DNA of 64,000 bases from Gammaproteobacteria bacterium CG_4_10_14_0_2_um_filter_38_22. GTDB taxonomy: Bacteria; Pseudomonadota; Gammaproteobacteria; Coxiellales; Coxiellaceae. The stretch lies in contig PFPT01000049.1 of the NCBI GenBank assembly GCA_002793195.1, positions 22,731-86,730 on the forward strand, given 5' to 3'. Of this stretch, positions 18,906 to 29,005 are shown one piece after another. The notes beneath the pieces are model-generated. The model worked only from the letters and a program-made list of their open reading frames with translations. It was not told the origin of the DNA and did not search any database. The position numbers and the translations under genes are program-made. Numbering within the stretch: position 1 is the first letter of the stretch; every line of letters starts with the position of its first letter.

Positions 18906-19737
18906 CGAATGCCGCATAATCTAAAAAGTCATACAAAGCATGGCGGTCTTGCATCTGATCAACCACACTTTGCTGTGTTCCTTTTTCTCGAATGACTTGA
19001 AAAGTATTTAACGCCGCTTGATTCATTGCGCGGAAAGCAGATAACGGATATAAAATCATTTTTACACCCGCCGATTTTAATTCTGATACGGTAAAAAAAG
19101 GCGTTTTTCCAAACTCTGTGATGTTTGCTAAAATGGGTATATTCACTTCTTGTGATAATTTTTTATAATCATCCAGCGTATAAAAAGCTTCTGCAAAAAT
19201 AGCATCGGCGCCTGCTTCGCCATATTTTTGCGCACGCGCAATGGTTTTTGATAACCCTTCATTCGCCATCGCATCGGTACGTGCAATTAAATAAAAATCA
19301 GCATTTTTTTTTCCGGAAATGGCCGCATAAATACGGTCAACCATTTCTGCTGTTGCGACTATTTTTTTTCCATCGCGATGACCGCAGCGTTTTGAAAACA
19401 CTTGATCTTCAATGTGTGCTGCTGCAGCACCTGCTTTGATTAGTTGCGAAACTGCGTGTGATATCGTTAATTCATTTCCCCAACCTGTATCCATATCAAC
19501 TAATAAAGGCGTTGTAGTGACGCTTGTAATACGACGCACATCCTCACAAACATTCTCCAAATTTGTCATACCCAAATCAGGCAACCCATATGACGCATTC
19601 GCACAACCGGCGCCTGATAAATATAATGCTTGAAAACCCGTCTTTTCTGCCATCATTGCACAGTATGCATTGATGGTGCCGATAATTTGCAAAGGGGATT
19701 CTGATTGAACTGCTTCTTGAAATGTGCGCATGCTCAT
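18886..19737 (-). CDS. prpB: 2-methylisocitrate lyase
   Basis: Isocitrate-lyase/PEP-mutase superfamily enzyme that splits 2-methylisocitrate into pyruvate and succinate. 283 residues. The catalytic loop KRCGHRDGKKIV with its Cys, and the metal-site stretch LLVDMDTGWGN, are those of PrpB. No prpC (methylcitrate synthase) or prpD is nearby, so the gene stands alone; it is 10 bp after mpl. An oxaloacetate-decarboxylase-like function in the same superfamily is the main alternative. Confidence 0.88.
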   Translation of the reverse strand: MSMRTFQEAVQSESPLQIIGTINAYCAMMAEKTGFQALYLSGAGCANASYGLPDLGMTNLENVCEDVRRITSVTTTPLLVDMDTGWGNELTISHAVSQLIKAGAAAAHIEDQVFSKRCGHRDGKKIVATAEMVDRIYAAISGKKNADFYLIARTDAMANEGLSKTIARAQKYGEAGADAIFAEAFYTLDDYKKLSQEVNIPILANITEFGKTPFFTVSELKSAGVKMILYPLSAFRAMNQAALNTFQVIREKGTQQSVVDQMQDRHALYDFLDYAAFEKKTDR

Positions 19738-19747
19738 TTGATTTTCC

Positions 19748-21106
19748 TTATCGATTGATCGTTAACTTTTTTAAAAGCTGGTCATGTAAGCCATCAAATC
19801 CTTTATTGCTCATCACCAAGACATGACTATTTTTCATGGCATTTTTTGATACGATATTGACAATATCAGAAACAGAATCATGCACAAATACTTTATTTCG
19901 CAATGGTTTTAAAACAGATACCACATCCCAGCTGTTGTCATCGGGTTTTAGTACATGCACTTCATCTGCTTCATGAAACGCAGGCCCTAGCGTATCAGCG
20001 TGCGCACCACTACGCATAGAGTTAGATCCCAGCTGCGCAATGACAATCATTTTTTCATCACCAATGCGCGCTCGTAACCCTGCAATCGTCGTTGCAATGG
20101 CAGTGGGATGATGCGCAAAATCATCATAAACAGTAATATTATTCACACAGCCACGTATTTCTAAGCGCCGTTTTACATTTTCAAATGTCGCGAATGCTTT
20201 TTCGATATCCGACATTGAGACACCTATTGAATCCGCTGCTGCAATCGCCGCCAGTGCATTTTGGATATTATGATGACCAATTAACTGCCAATGGAGCACT
20301 GCGCGTTTTTCACCTTGAAAATAACACTCAAATTCACTACCATCCGATTTTAATAGTTGAGCATACCAACTCTTTTTCTCACCTGTTGTTATTTTTTTTG
20401 CCCAACAACCACGCGATAACACATCTTGAATAGATTGATCTTGGGATGGAAAAATCACGGTGCCTTTGCTAGGAACAATGCGTAACAAATACTGAAATTG
20501 TTTCTTAATCGCCTCAATATCAGGGAAAATATCTGCGTGATCAAATTCAATATTGTTGATAATTAATGTGGATGGATGATAATGCAAAAATTTAGAACGC
20601 TTATCGAAAAATGCCGTGTCATATTCATCGGCTTCAATGACAAAATATTGCTTTGCACCCAATCGCGCTGTGTGTGAAAAATTTTTAGGCATTCCCCCAA
20701 TTAAATAACCTGGGTTTAACCCGGCAATTTCTAAAATCCACGTCAATAATGCTGTTGTAGTGGTTTTACCATGCGTTCCAGAAACAGCGAGCACATGTTG
20801 ATGATGCAATACATTTTCACCCATCCACTGCGCACCTGACATATAGCTTATCCCTTGATTTAAAATATAATCAACACAGGGATTATTGCGATTAATGGTA
20901 TTGCCAATGATAACCAAATCAGTTGCAGGATCGATTACAGTAGGCTCATAACCCATATGAACAGGAATACCAGATGACGTCAGCGCATCTGACATTGGCG
21001 GATAAACATTTAAATCTGAACCGGATACCGCATGTCCTAGCGCCCGCGCAATTAAAGCAACGCCACCCATAAATGTGCCGCAAATACCCAGGATGTGGAT
21101 TTTCAT
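19748..21106 (-). CDS. mpl: UDP-N-acetylmuramate:L-Ala-gamma-D-Glu-meso-DAP ligase
   Basis: Mur-ligase family enzyme for peptidoglycan recycling: joins the recovered tripeptide to UDP-MurNAc. 452 residues, starting MKIHILGICGTFMGG as Mpl does (MurC differs). ATP site SGTHGKTTT near residue 110, followed by EADEYDTAFFDKRSKF and DDFAHHPTAI in the C-terminal half. Confidence 0.95.
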   Translation of the reverse strand: MKIHILGICGTFMGGVALIARALGHAVSGSDLNVYPPMSDALTSSGIPVHMGYEPTVIDPATDLVIIGNTINRNNPCVDYILNQGISYMSGAQWMGENVLHHQHVLAVSGTHGKTTTTALLTWILEIAGLNPGYLIGGMPKNFSHTARLGAKQYFVIEADEYDTAFFDKRSKFLHYHPSTLIINNIEFDHADIFPDIEAIKKQFQYLLRIVPSKGTVIFPSQDQSIQDVLSRGCWAKKITTGEKKSWYAQLLKSDGSEFECYFQGEKRAVLHWQLIGHHNIQNALAAIAAADSIGVSMSDIEKAFATFENVKRRLEIRGCVNNITVYDDFAHHPTAIATTIAGLRARIGDEKMIVIAQLGSNSMRSGAHADTLGPAFHEADEVHVLKPDDNSWDVVSVLKPLRNKVFVHDSVSDIVNIVSKNAMKNSHVLVMSNKGFDGLHDQLLKKLTINR

Positions 21107-21254
21107 ATAATGCTGTCCGTTATCAGTGATTGGTTACTCATCATTCGACATCGAATAACAAATAACCACATACCTTGCAATTCACAAAGCCTACCTCAAT
21201 CATCAAAAAAGTGCTACGATTCCAGTCATTTTTCAAATCAGCGAGGATGCTTTC

Positions 21255-22502
21255 ATGACAGGCAAAAATATTTTATATGCACAATCCGGCGGCCCAACTG
21301 CTGTCATTAATGCTAGTGCTTGCGGCGTAATTGAAACAGCACGCACTTTACTACCGAATGCAAAAATATTTGCTGCTAAAAACGGAATCATCGGGGTATT
21401 AAACGAAGAACTCATTGATACGGCATTCGAATCTGCAGAAGATATTGCAGCACTGCGATACACCCCTGCTAGCGCATTCGGCTCTTGTCGTTATAAATTA
21501 AAAAAAATTGAACAAGACGAAACCGAATATCGCCGGCTCATCGAAGTATTTAAAGCACATGATATTGGGTACTTTTTTTATAATGGCGGCGGTGACTCAC
21601 AAGACACAGCACACAAAGTATCACAGTTATCTGAAAAAATGGGTTATCCCATGATTTGCATTGGCATCCCCAAAACAATTGATAATGACCTACCTATTAC
21701 AGACAACTGCCCCGGCTTTGGCTCTGTTGCAAAATATGTTGCCATTTCCACATTAGAAGCCGCATTAGATGTAAAAGGCATGGCAACTTCATCCACTAAA
21801 GTATTTATTCTAGAAGTAATGGGGCGTCACGCTGGATGGATTGCAGCGGCCGCAGGATTAATTAAAAACGAAGCAGGCGATCCGCCACATTTAATTTTAT
21901 TTCCAGAAATCGCTTTTGATGAAACCAAATTTTTAGTCGGAGTTGAAGCCGCTGTCGATCAATACGGCTATTGCGTAATTGTCGCATCCGAAGGTATTCG
22001 CAATGCAGCAGGTGAATTTATTCAAAAGTCTGGTCTGTCGGATGCGTTTGGACATTCCCAATTAGGCGGTATTGCACCAACACTGGCTGAATGCATTAAA
22101 AATAATTTAGGATACAAATATCATTGGGCTGTTTCTGATTATCTGCAACGTGCAGCTGGACACATTGCATCAAAAACCGATGCGGATCAAGCTTACGCAT
22201 TAGGAAAAACAGCCATTGAACAAGCGTTAAAAGGAGTGAATAATGTTATGCTGACCATTAAGCGCGAATCATCACAGCCTTATCGCTGGTCTATTGGCAC
22301 AGCCAAACTAGCAGACGTTGCGAACGTTGAAGCGAAAATGCCACTGGATTTTATTACCGACAATGGATTTGGCATCACTGAAAAATGCCGCGAACATATG
22401 CTACCTTTCATTCAAGGTGAATCATATCCACCTTACAAAAATGGATTACCGCAATATGTGATTTTAAAAAATCAATTGGTCGAAAAAAAATTAGCTCAAT
22501 AG
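21255..22502 (+). CDS. pfp: Pyrophosphate-dependent 6-phosphofructokinase
   Basis: Reversible fructose-6-phosphate phosphorylation with PPi. 415 residues. AQSGGPTAVIN opens the phosphate-binding fold; GGGDSQDTAHK has Asp where ATP enzymes carry Gly, the usual mark of PPi use; GIPKTIDNDLP carries the catalytic TID aspartates. GAGG precedes the ATG. The window also holds a soluble PPi-hydrolysing enzyme (ppa) at 47.7 kb that would compete for PPi. Confidence 0.92.
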   Translation: MTGKNILYAQSGGPTAVINASACGVIETARTLLPNAKIFAAKNGIIGVLNEELIDTAFESAEDIAALRYTPASAFGSCRYKLKKIEQDETEYRRLIEVFKAHDIGYFFYNGGGDSQDTAHKVSQLSEKMGYPMICIGIPKTIDNDLPITDNCPGFGSVAKYVAISTLEAALDVKGMATSSTKVFILEVMGRHAGWIAAAAGLIKNEAGDPPHLILFPEIAFDETKFLVGVEAAVDQYGYCVIVASEGIRNAAGEFIQKSGLSDAFGHSQLGGIAPTLAECIKNNLGYKYHWAVSDYLQRAAGHIASKTDADQAYALGKTAIEQALKGVNNVMLTIKRESSQPYRWSIGTAKLADVANVEAKMPLDFITDNGFGITEKCREHMLPFIQGESYPPYKNGLPQYVILKNQLVEKKLAQ

Positions 22503-22532
22503 AAAAAACTAACCAGAAAAATAGGAAATACT

Positions 22533-22925
22533 ATGTTAAAAAAACTATCATTATTAATGATGCTAATCTTAGCATGCAATACTTTTGCAAATGACAAATT
22601 ACCTACCTTTAATTCGCCCAAAAATCCCATTGTTGTCTCACAAAAAAACCCACAGTTTATCATTACGCTGGCATCCAATCCCTCAACCGGCTTTTCTTGG
22701 AAACTCCTCTCTTATGATAAAAACTTGGTACAATTTGTTAAACACCAATATATAGCACCCCATACAAAATTACTCGGCGCACCGGGATATGAAGTTTGGA
22801 CTTTCAAAGCGAAAAAAGGACAGTATCGTGTCAATCAAGTTGGACATGTTGTTTTAGAATATCAAAGACCCTGGACAAAAGAAGGCGCAACCCAAAAATC
22901 ATTTATGATTATTGTTAAAAAATAA
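22533..22925 (+). CDS. Chagasin-family (I42) cysteine protease inhibitor
   Basis: 130 residues with a Sec signal peptide (MLKKLSLLMMLILACNTFA). All three inhibitory loops of the chagasin fold can be seen: NPSTGFSW (about 49-56), the glycine-rich GAPGYEVWTF, and YQRPW. These proteins inhibit papain-type proteases from the periplasm or outside the cell. A cysteine follows the hydrophobic stretch (LACNT) but the context is only a weak lipobox. It lies 30 bp after the PPi-PFK gene and convergent with the ABC operon. The target (own, host or protist protease) is unknown. Confidence 0.85.
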   Translation: MLKKLSLLMMLILACNTFANDKLPTFNSPKNPIVVSQKNPQFIITLASNPSTGFSWKLLSYDKNLVQFVKHQYIAPHTKLLGAPGYEVWTFKAKKGQYRVNQVGHVVLEYQRPWTKEGATQKSFMIIVKK

Positions 22926-24056
22926 TTAATCGAGTGTGCGCTGATATCGTTTTAAAGCGATAAAAATAACCACTACTATGAAAATAAAAATTGGCCAAAT
23001 GTTTGGCCAAATTAATGCGAAGGTATTTCCTTTCAATACAATGCCGCGCACAATACGCAAAAAATACGTCAGCGGCAACATACGTCCAATATATTGCGCC
23101 CATAATGGCATGCCGTAAAATGGAAACATAAATCCAGATAATAAAATTGATGGTAGAAAAAAGAAAAATGCCATTTGCATTGCTTGTAATTGATTTTTAG
23201 CAATGCTTGAAAACGTCAACCCTACCGATAAATTGGCGGCAATAAATGGTAAAATAGAAACTAATAATAAAAATAAACTACCATAAATGGGTATATGAAA
23301 TAAAAAATACGCGAAGCATAAAATCAAACCCGCCTGCACATAACCAACAATAATATAAGGCACAATTTTTCCGATAATCACTTCTAATGGTTGCACAGGC
23401 GTGGCAAGCAAGCTTTCCATTGTGCCCCGCTCTCGCTCTCGCGTAATTGCCATACACGTCACCATCACTAACGTCATAGTTAATACCACACCCAATAATC
23501 CTGGCACAATATTATATTGTGTGATTGCTTCAGGATTATATTTTGAATGCACAATATAGCTAACATTAGGCGCGGGTTGTTTTAAATCGGCTAAATTTCC
23601 TTTTAATAAATAATCAAACACACGTGGTGCTAACCCATTTAAGGCACTAAGCGCACTACTCACCGCAACCGAATCTGTCGCATCTGCTTCAATTAAAATT
23701 TCTGGCTGATGATTACGCAACAATCGTGATGTAAAATCAGACGGGATCGTGACAATAAATAATACCTTACCTTCAGATAACAGTTTTTCTGCTGCTTGAA
23801 TAGATCGAGGCTCTGCAACAATACGGAAATAATCACTGTTTTCTAACGCACGCACAAAAGTACGTGTAAAAATACTATTATCCGAAGCAACCAATGCCGT
23901 TGGTAAGTGTCTTGGGTTTGTATTGATCGCAAATCCAAATAAAATTAATTGCATTAACGGAATAATTAAAATCATGCCTATAGAAATGCGATCGCGCTTC
24001 ATTTGAAAAAATTCTTTGCGTAATATGGCTGTCATGCGTTGAAAAGAAAAAGTCAT
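22926..24056 (-). CDS. ABC-2 type exporter permease
   Basis: 376 residues, YbhS/YhhJ-like. An N-terminal membrane helix (about 26-45) is followed by a periplasmic domain of about 130 residues and five membrane segments in the C-terminal half, with TRERERGTMESLLATPV before the second, typical of the ABC-2 family. It overlaps the ATPase gene by 4 bp, so translation is coupled. Only one permease gene is present, so a homodimer is likely. Confidence 0.9.
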   Translation of the reverse strand: MTFSFQRMTAILRKEFFQMKRDRISIGMILIIPLMQLILFGFAINTNPRHLPTALVASDNSIFTRTFVRALENSDYFRIVAEPRSIQAAEKLLSEGKVLFIVTIPSDFTSRLLRNHQPEILIEADATDSVAVSSALSALNGLAPRVFDYLLKGNLADLKQPAPNVSYIVHSKYNPEAITQYNIVPGLLGVVLTMTLVMVTCMAITRERERGTMESLLATPVQPLEVIIGKIVPYIIVGYVQAGLILCFAYFLFHIPIYGSLFLLLVSILPFIAANLSVGLTFSSIAKNQLQAMQMAFFFFLPSILLSGFMFPFYGMPLWAQYIGRMLPLTYFLRIVRGIVLKGNTFALIWPNIWPIFIFIVVVIFIALKRYQRTLD

Positions 24057-24769
24057 TGCAACAACTCCACAAACACATCTTCCAAACTCGGATTATTTTT
24101 TAAATGCGATTGCGCAATAATTTCAGCTGCTGTTCCTTTTATTAATAATTTCCCATTATTTAAGAAAGCCAACTGTGAGCAACGTGCTGCTTCATCCATG
24201 TAATGCGTACTGACCAATGTCGTGACGCCACGTTGTGATAACAGTTCAATGTGATTCCAAAATTCTCGACGTGCCTTTGGATCTACGCCTGCAGTTGGCT
24301 CATCTAACAATAATAATTCAGGCTCATGCATTAATGCGACAGATAAAGCCAAACGCTGTTTCCAACCACCTGATAAAGTCCCTGTGATTTGCTTGCGCCG
24401 TTTTTGTAAATTTAATTCAGTTAATGCTTTTTCAATTTTTTGATCACGATTTTTAATCGCATACAAACGTGCTACAAAATCTAAGTTTTCTTCAATTGTT
24501 AAATCTTGATACAAACTAAATTGCTGTGTCATGTAGCCAATTTTTGCTTTAATAGATTCAGACTGCTTGAGAATATCAAACCCCAAACATTCGCCAGAAC
24601 CTTCATCCGGCGTTAATAATCCACATAACATACGAATTGTTGTTGTCTTACCAGAACCATTTGGACCCAGAAATCCAAAAATATCACCTCGCTTGACTTG
24701 CAATGAAACATGGTCAACCACCAACTTGTTATTGAAGCGTTTGCAAAGATTATTAACGGAGATAATCAC
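24053..24769 (-). CDS. ABC exporter ATP-binding protein
   Basis: 238 residues: Walker A GPNGSGKTTT, Q-loop MTQQFSLY, signature LSGGWKQRLALS, Walker B LLLLDEP, and STHYMDEA with the switch His. Middle gene of an HlyD-ATPase-permease operon, overlapping both neighbours by 4 bp. With YbhGFSR-like partners it probably exports drugs or lipophilic compounds; the substrate is unknown. Confidence 0.93.
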   Translation of the reverse strand: MIISVNNLCKRFNNKLVVDHVSLQVKRGDIFGFLGPNGSGKTTTIRMLCGLLTPDEGSGECLGFDILKQSESIKAKIGYMTQQFSLYQDLTIEENLDFVARLYAIKNRDQKIEKALTELNLQKRRKQITGTLSGGWKQRLALSVALMHEPELLLLDEPTAGVDPKARREFWNHIELLSQRGVTTLVSTHYMDEAARCSQLAFLNNGKLLIKGTAAEIIAQSHLKNNPSLEDVFVELLQ

Positions 24770-25719
24770 TGAGTCACGCTCACTTCTACCGGCTCACCCG
24801 GATGCATTTGTGTTGCAATAAGTGGATTAATTTTTGCTTCAATATAATAAACCAATTTTTCACGGCTGTTTTCACTATAAATCACTGGCGGCGTATATTC
24901 TGCACGTGAAGCAATATAATCCACCGTTGCAGATAAATGCTTTTGACAGCCATCGCAACTAAAATCAATTTTCTGACCTGGATGTATTTGCGATACTTTT
25001 TTTTCTGGCACATAAAAAACAACCACTCGATTATTAGGCGGTAAAAACTGCACGACTGGCTTTCCGGCAGGCACAAATTCATTTTGACGAAACAACGTAT
25101 CTTGCACATACCCTGCCTCTGAAAAACGAATGGTTTTTTGTGAGACCAACCACTGATATTGGTTCACATTGGCTTGCGCAGCTTGTACTTTGGCTTCTTG
25201 CGCTGCAATTAAATTGTTTCTCGCACCCAATTTTGCTTCTGCTAAATTTGCTTTAGCTTCATTTAATTTTTGCTCATCTGACTCATATTGCGCACGTGAT
25301 TGATCTAACACCGCTTTACCAATTGAATCTGTTTTAACAAGCAACGTATTACGCTCAAACATTTTCTTAGAAAAAACCAAATTGGCTTTGGCTTGTGAAA
25401 TCTGCGCCTCTAATCTTTTTAAAATGGTTGATCGTTCACCTAATTTTAAATTTTCCAGATCAGCTTGCGCTGAAGTGAGCTGCGCTTGTGCATTTTGCAA
25501 TTGTGATAATTCAGGCTGTGGATCCAATTCAAATGCAATTTGATTGGCCTGTGCTACCTCACCTTTTTGCACAGCCAATGTCAATAACTGCCCCGAAACA
25601 GGCGAAGATAAATAAACATATTTTCCTTCGATATAACCCAAATAACGCTGAGAATGATGCGAACAAGCAGTCAATAACAAAAGAAGTAAACTAACTCCAA
25701 TCCGTTGGATAATGTGCAT
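24766..25719 (-). CDS. HlyD-family periplasmic adaptor, lipoprotein
   Basis: 317 residues from the ATG at 25,719, with AGGAA in front. Signal with lipobox LLTACS (Cys near 18). A barrel/lipoyl half (YLSSPVSGQLLTLAVQKG), a long coiled-coil hairpin rich in Ala/Gln/Lys (about 70-185), the second lipoyl half and a beta-barrel domain (VVFYVPEKKVSQIHPGQKI) match the YbhG/EmrA-like adaptors. First gene of the exporter operon. Confidence 0.9.
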   Translation of the reverse strand: MHIIQRIGVSLLLLLLTACSHHSQRYLGYIEGKYVYLSSPVSGQLLTLAVQKGEVAQANQIAFELDPQPELSQLQNAQAQLTSAQADLENLKLGERSTILKRLEAQISQAKANLVFSKKMFERNTLLVKTDSIGKAVLDQSRAQYESDEQKLNEAKANLAEAKLGARNNLIAAQEAKVQAAQANVNQYQWLVSQKTIRFSEAGYVQDTLFRQNEFVPAGKPVVQFLPPNNRVVVFYVPEKKVSQIHPGQKIDFSCDGCQKHLSATVDYIASRAEYTPPVIYSENSREKLVYYIEAKINPLIATQMHPGEPVEVSVTQ

Positions 25720-25753
25720 CGAATTTCCTAAATGCCATTGAGAATAATGAGAT

Positions 25754-25783
25754 ATTATAACACTTTGTTTGGGATGATAAATA
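25754..25783 (-). promoter_or_regulatory. Extended -10 promoter for the exporter operon
   Basis: On the minus strand TGTTATAAT, an extended -10 (TG, one base, TATAAT at 25,759-25,754); the -35 region is weak. Start would be near 25,747, about 28 bp before the adaptor ATG. It lies back to back with the cbpA promoter. Confidence 0.45.
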
Positions 25784-25793
25784 CTGCTAGAAT
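25765..25793 (+). promoter_or_regulatory. Predicted sigma-70 promoter for cbpA-cbpM
   Basis: TTGTTT (25,765-25,770), 17 bp, TAGAAT (25,788-25,793), 32 bp before the cbpA ATG. It overlaps the divergent promoter of the exporter operon, so the two may interfere. A short self-complementary CTGC...GCAG spans the -10. Confidence 0.45.
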
Positions 25794-25825
25794 GCAGCAT
25801 TATTTAAAACAACTTAGTTATTGCC

Positions 25826-26713
25826 ATGGAATTCAAAGATTACTATCAAATTCTCGGTGTTTCCAAAACTGCCACGCCAGATGAAATCAAAAAACAATAT
25901 CGTCAGCTTGCACGTAAATACCACCCCGATGTCAGTCATGAAAAAGATGCTGAAGAAAAATTTAAAGCCATGAAAGAAGCTTATGAAGTTTTAAAAGATC
26001 CTGAAAAACGCAAAGCTTATGATCAAATGGGATCAGGTCATCACACAGGCGATTCATTTACACCCCCACCCAACTGGGAATATCAAAACACCCAACAAAC
26101 ACACGGACATCACACAGAAGCCGATTTCAGCGAGTTTTTTGAATCCTTGTTTGGTCAACATGCTCGCGGCACACACCAAAGACAACAACCTTTCCAACAA
26201 AATGGGCAAGACCAACATAGCAAAATCAATATCACGCTCGAAGAAGCTTTCCATGGCGCTGAACGGCGTATTGAATTAATGACCGGTAAAAACAAGCGAC
26301 AACTGAATATCAAAATTCCAGCTGGCATTATGCAAGGCCAAAGTATTCGCTTATCTGGACAAGGCATGCCTGGCTCTCATGGCGGAAAAAATGGCGATTT
26401 GTATTTAGAAATTAACATTACAAAACACCCTCAATTTTCTATTGATCAAAAAAATATTTATTTTAATTTATCTGTTACACCGTGGGATGCTGCCCTAGGC
26501 GAAAAAATAGAAGTCCCTACGCTCGCTGGAAAAATAGCAGTAACACTACCCGCTCATTCACAGACCAATCAAAAAATAAGACTCAAAGGACGCGGATTAC
26601 CCGGCAATCCACCAGGTGATCAATACATTACTTTATCCATTCGCAATCCAGAAATTAAAACGGATGCACAAAAAAAATGGTTTGAGAAAATGAAAAATGA
26701 ATTTAATACGTGA
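25826..26713 (+). CDS. cbpA: DnaJ-like co-chaperone CbpA
   Basis: 295 residues. J domain (1-70) with HPD in [10 protein letters not shown] and a KRKAYDQMG end, a Gly/His/Gln-rich linker (71-130), and two C-terminal substrate-binding beta domains ([13 protein letters not shown]). There is no zinc-finger region, which separates it from DnaJ. It stimulates DnaK and in E. coli also binds curved DNA. Followed by its modulator gene. Confidence 0.93.
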   Translation: MEFKDYYQILGVSKTATPDEIKKQYRQLARKYHPDVSHEKDAEEKFKAMKEAYEVLKDPEKRKAYDQMGSGHHTGDSFTPPPNWEYQNTQQTHGHHTEADFSEFFESLFGQHARGTHQRQQPFQQNGQDQHSKINITLEEAFHGAERRIELMTGKNKRQLNIKIPAGIMQGQSIRLSGQGMPGSHGGKNGDLYLEINITKHPQFSIDQKNIYFNLSVTPWDAALGEKIEVPTLAGKIAVTLPAHSQTNQKIRLKGRGLPGNPPGDQYITLSIRNPEIKTDAQKKWFEKMKNEFNT

Positions 26714-26737
26714 CCGTTCAAGCAAGAGCAAGCAATA

Positions 26738-27025
26738 ATGAAAAATATGTCAATCACAATAATTGATGAAAATAACACACTCACTTTTGATGAAATCTGT
26801 CATGCTCTCAATGCAGAGCAAGATTTGATTTTACAGCTCATTGAATACCATATTATCCAGCCTAAAGGCGCTTCTCAAAAGAACTGGGCATTTGATCATG
26901 TTTCTTTAAAACGCGCGCGCCTGGCACGTAATTTTTATTATGACCTTGAAGTAAATTTATCCGGCATTGGATTACTGCTAGACATGCTAGAGCACATCGA
27001 AGCATTAGAAAAGCAAACCCGCTGA
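26738..27025 (+). CDS. cbpM: Chaperone modulator CbpM
   Basis: 95 residues, MerR-like fold: an N-terminal helix-turn-helix-like part (TFDEICHALNAEQDLILQLI) and FDHVSLKRARLARNF followed by the hydrophobic LSGIGLLLDMLEHIEALE, typical of CbpM. It binds and inhibits the CbpA J domain in E. coli. Its position 24 bp after cbpA supports the assignment. Confidence 0.9.
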   Translation: MKNMSITIIDENNTLTFDEICHALNAEQDLILQLIEYHIIQPKGASQKNWAFDHVSLKRARLARNFYYDLEVNLSGIGLLLDMLEHIEALEKQTR

Positions 27026-27048
27026 TTCTCTAAAACCAATCTAATAAA

Positions 27049-28344
27049 TTAAGCGCCATCGTCAATTTTTCGCAAACGCATCAATTTTTCTTTAATCTGA
27101 ATTTCCAAACCACGATCCACAGGCACATAATATATTTTTTTACCTATTGTTTCTGGGAAATAGTTTTCGCCTTTTGCAATTGCATTGGGCTCATTATGCG
27201 CATAACGATAATTTTTTCCGTAATCCAATTGTTTCATTAGCTGTGTTGGTGCATTGCGTAAATGCAATGGCACTTCGGCATTACCCCCTTTCCTGACATC
27301 ATCCATTGCTTGATTAAAAGCAAGATAAGATGCATTGCTCTTAGCAGCGCAAGCTAAAAAAATCAGCGCTTGTGCCAATGCCAATTCTCCTTCAGGCGAA
27401 CCGAGTCGATCATAGGTTTGCCAGGCATCTAAGGTGAGTGATAAAGCACGCGGATCAGCATTACCAATATCTTCTGAGCACATTCTCATCATACGACGAG
27501 CGATGTAATCCATGTCACAACCGCCGTCAATCATGCGACAAAACCAATATAAAGCAGCATCAGGATCCGATCCACGAACTGATTTATGTAATGCGGAAAT
27601 TTGATCATAAAATGCTTCGCCGCCTTTATCAAAACGGCGCAAACTTTGCGCCAAAACATTTTGCAATAAACTCTCTGTGATACAGAAATCTCCCGCATGA
27701 TCTTTTTCAACAAAATCACTGAGAATTTCCAACATATTTAAACACAATCGCGCATCACCATTTGAAAATTGCGCCAACTTTATTTTTAAATCATCGGGAA
27801 AATGTATGGCTAACTTGCCTAATCCATTTTCTGAATCCAACAAGGCGCGATCAATTACTTTCAGTAAATCAGTGTCATCAAGGGATTTTAAAACATAAAC
27901 ACGTGCCCGTGACAACAAGGCATTATTTAAATGAAAGGATGGATTTTCAGTTGTAGCACCAATAAAAAAAATAGTGCCATTTTCAATATGCGGCAAAAAA
28001 GCATCTTGTTGTGATTTATTAAAACGATGCACTTCATCTACAAACAAAACAGTGGCTTGTTTGTCACGCCAAGATGCAGCACGCGCCACCACTTCACGAA
28101 TTTCTTTTACACCCGATAACACAGCAGATAATCTTTCAATACGCGCCTCACCACTTGCAGCGATTAACTCTGCCAATGCTGTTTTTCCAACGCCCGGCGG
28201 CCCCCATAAAATCATCGAGTGCAATTTTTTTTGTTCAATGGCATTTCGCAGCGGTTTTCCCATTGACAATAAATGCGATTGGCCAACGAAATGGTCAACT
28301 GATTCTGGGCGCATACGGCGCGCTAATGGACGTATTGTATTCAT
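27049..28344 (-). CDS. rarA: Replication-associated recombination protein RarA (MgsA)
   Basis: AAA+ ATPase related to the clamp loader, acting at stalled forks. 431 residues: LARRMRPESVDHFVGQ start, Walker A GPPGVGKTA (about 49), Walker B LFVDEVHRFNK, sensor 1 GATTENPSF, then the C-terminal tetramerisation domain (MRKGGNAEVPLHLRNAPT-like region). In many relatives it forms a block with ftsK and lolA; here a reversed gene for a membrane protein separates it from lolA. Confidence 0.95.
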   Translation of the reverse strand: MNTIRPLARRMRPESVDHFVGQSHLLSMGKPLRNAIEQKKLHSMILWGPPGVGKTALAELIAASGEARIERLSAVLSGVKEIREVVARAASWRDKQATVLFVDEVHRFNKSQQDAFLPHIENGTIFFIGATTENPSFHLNNALLSRARVYVLKSLDDTDLLKVIDRALLDSENGLGKLAIHFPDDLKIKLAQFSNGDARLCLNMLEILSDFVEKDHAGDFCITESLLQNVLAQSLRRFDKGGEAFYDQISALHKSVRGSDPDAALYWFCRMIDGGCDMDYIARRMMRMCSEDIGNADPRALSLTLDAWQTYDRLGSPEGELALAQALIFLACAAKSNASYLAFNQAMDDVRKGGNAEVPLHLRNAPTQLMKQLDYGKNYRYAHNEPNAIAKGENYFPETIGKKIYYVPVDRGLEIQIKEKLMRLRKIDDGA

Positions 28345-28455
28345 ATCAATTTACTTAAAATAACATTATTTCACCATATGGCTTGAAAAGATAATACATA
28401 TAAGCAACCATAAAGACCTTAAAAAAATAAATTTAGCTTATATACCTATAGAGTA

Positions 28456-28995
28456 ATGATTATGCCAGATACTAATCAGAGCGAAAGAAATAACTATTCC
28501 TTGTTTAAACTGGCAATAACTACAATAGCAAGCAACGCTTTATTAACCTCAATCACTTTTCTATTACAATATGAATCTAGAGCAATAAGCAATATCAAAC
28601 CAAAAAAAGAAGAGGAAATACTCATAATAGAAAATGTATTATGCGGAATAATGCCTTGGTTGGTTGCTACAATGTACCTATATAAAAAAGCAGATAAAAG
28701 TATAAACAAAGTCGGGAGCTCTGCCATCATTGCTAGCACTAGTTTTTTAACAACAGACATCATCTCACTGGGTTTTAATCAGCTCTTTAATTCAAATGAA
28801 CTGCGCATTATTTCTCTTGTTAAAATAATGATATTTTTCATCGCGGGCATGTTGATTTTGGGAAGTATGAAACCAGCAGAGCAGGAAACAGAATCTAACA
28901 ATATGGTAAGACCAACACTCATAAATGCAAGTACGCCATTATTGCCAGAATCAGCGATTGATGATCAAACAGAAAATCAAAATATTTTTATATAA
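28456..28995 (+). CDS. Unknown four-helix membrane protein
   Basis: 179 residues with four hydrophobic segments (about 12-34, 52-72, 82-104, 112-136) and a polar tail. More AT-rich than its neighbours. A second ATG at 28,462 is an equally good start. It lies in reverse orientation between rarA and lolA, a place that is gene-free in the usual ftsK-lolA-rarA arrangement, so it may be a later insertion. No family recognised. Confidence 0.6.
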   Translation: MIMPDTNQSERNNYSLFKLAITTIASNALLTSITFLLQYESRAISNIKPKKEEEILIIENVLCGIMPWLVATMYLYKKADKSINKVGSSAIIASTSFLTTDIISLGFNQLFNSNELRIISLVKIMIFFIAGMLILGSMKPAEQETESNNMVRPTLINASTPLLPESAIDDQTENQNIFI

Positions 28996-29005
28996 AAATA
29001 CCAGC

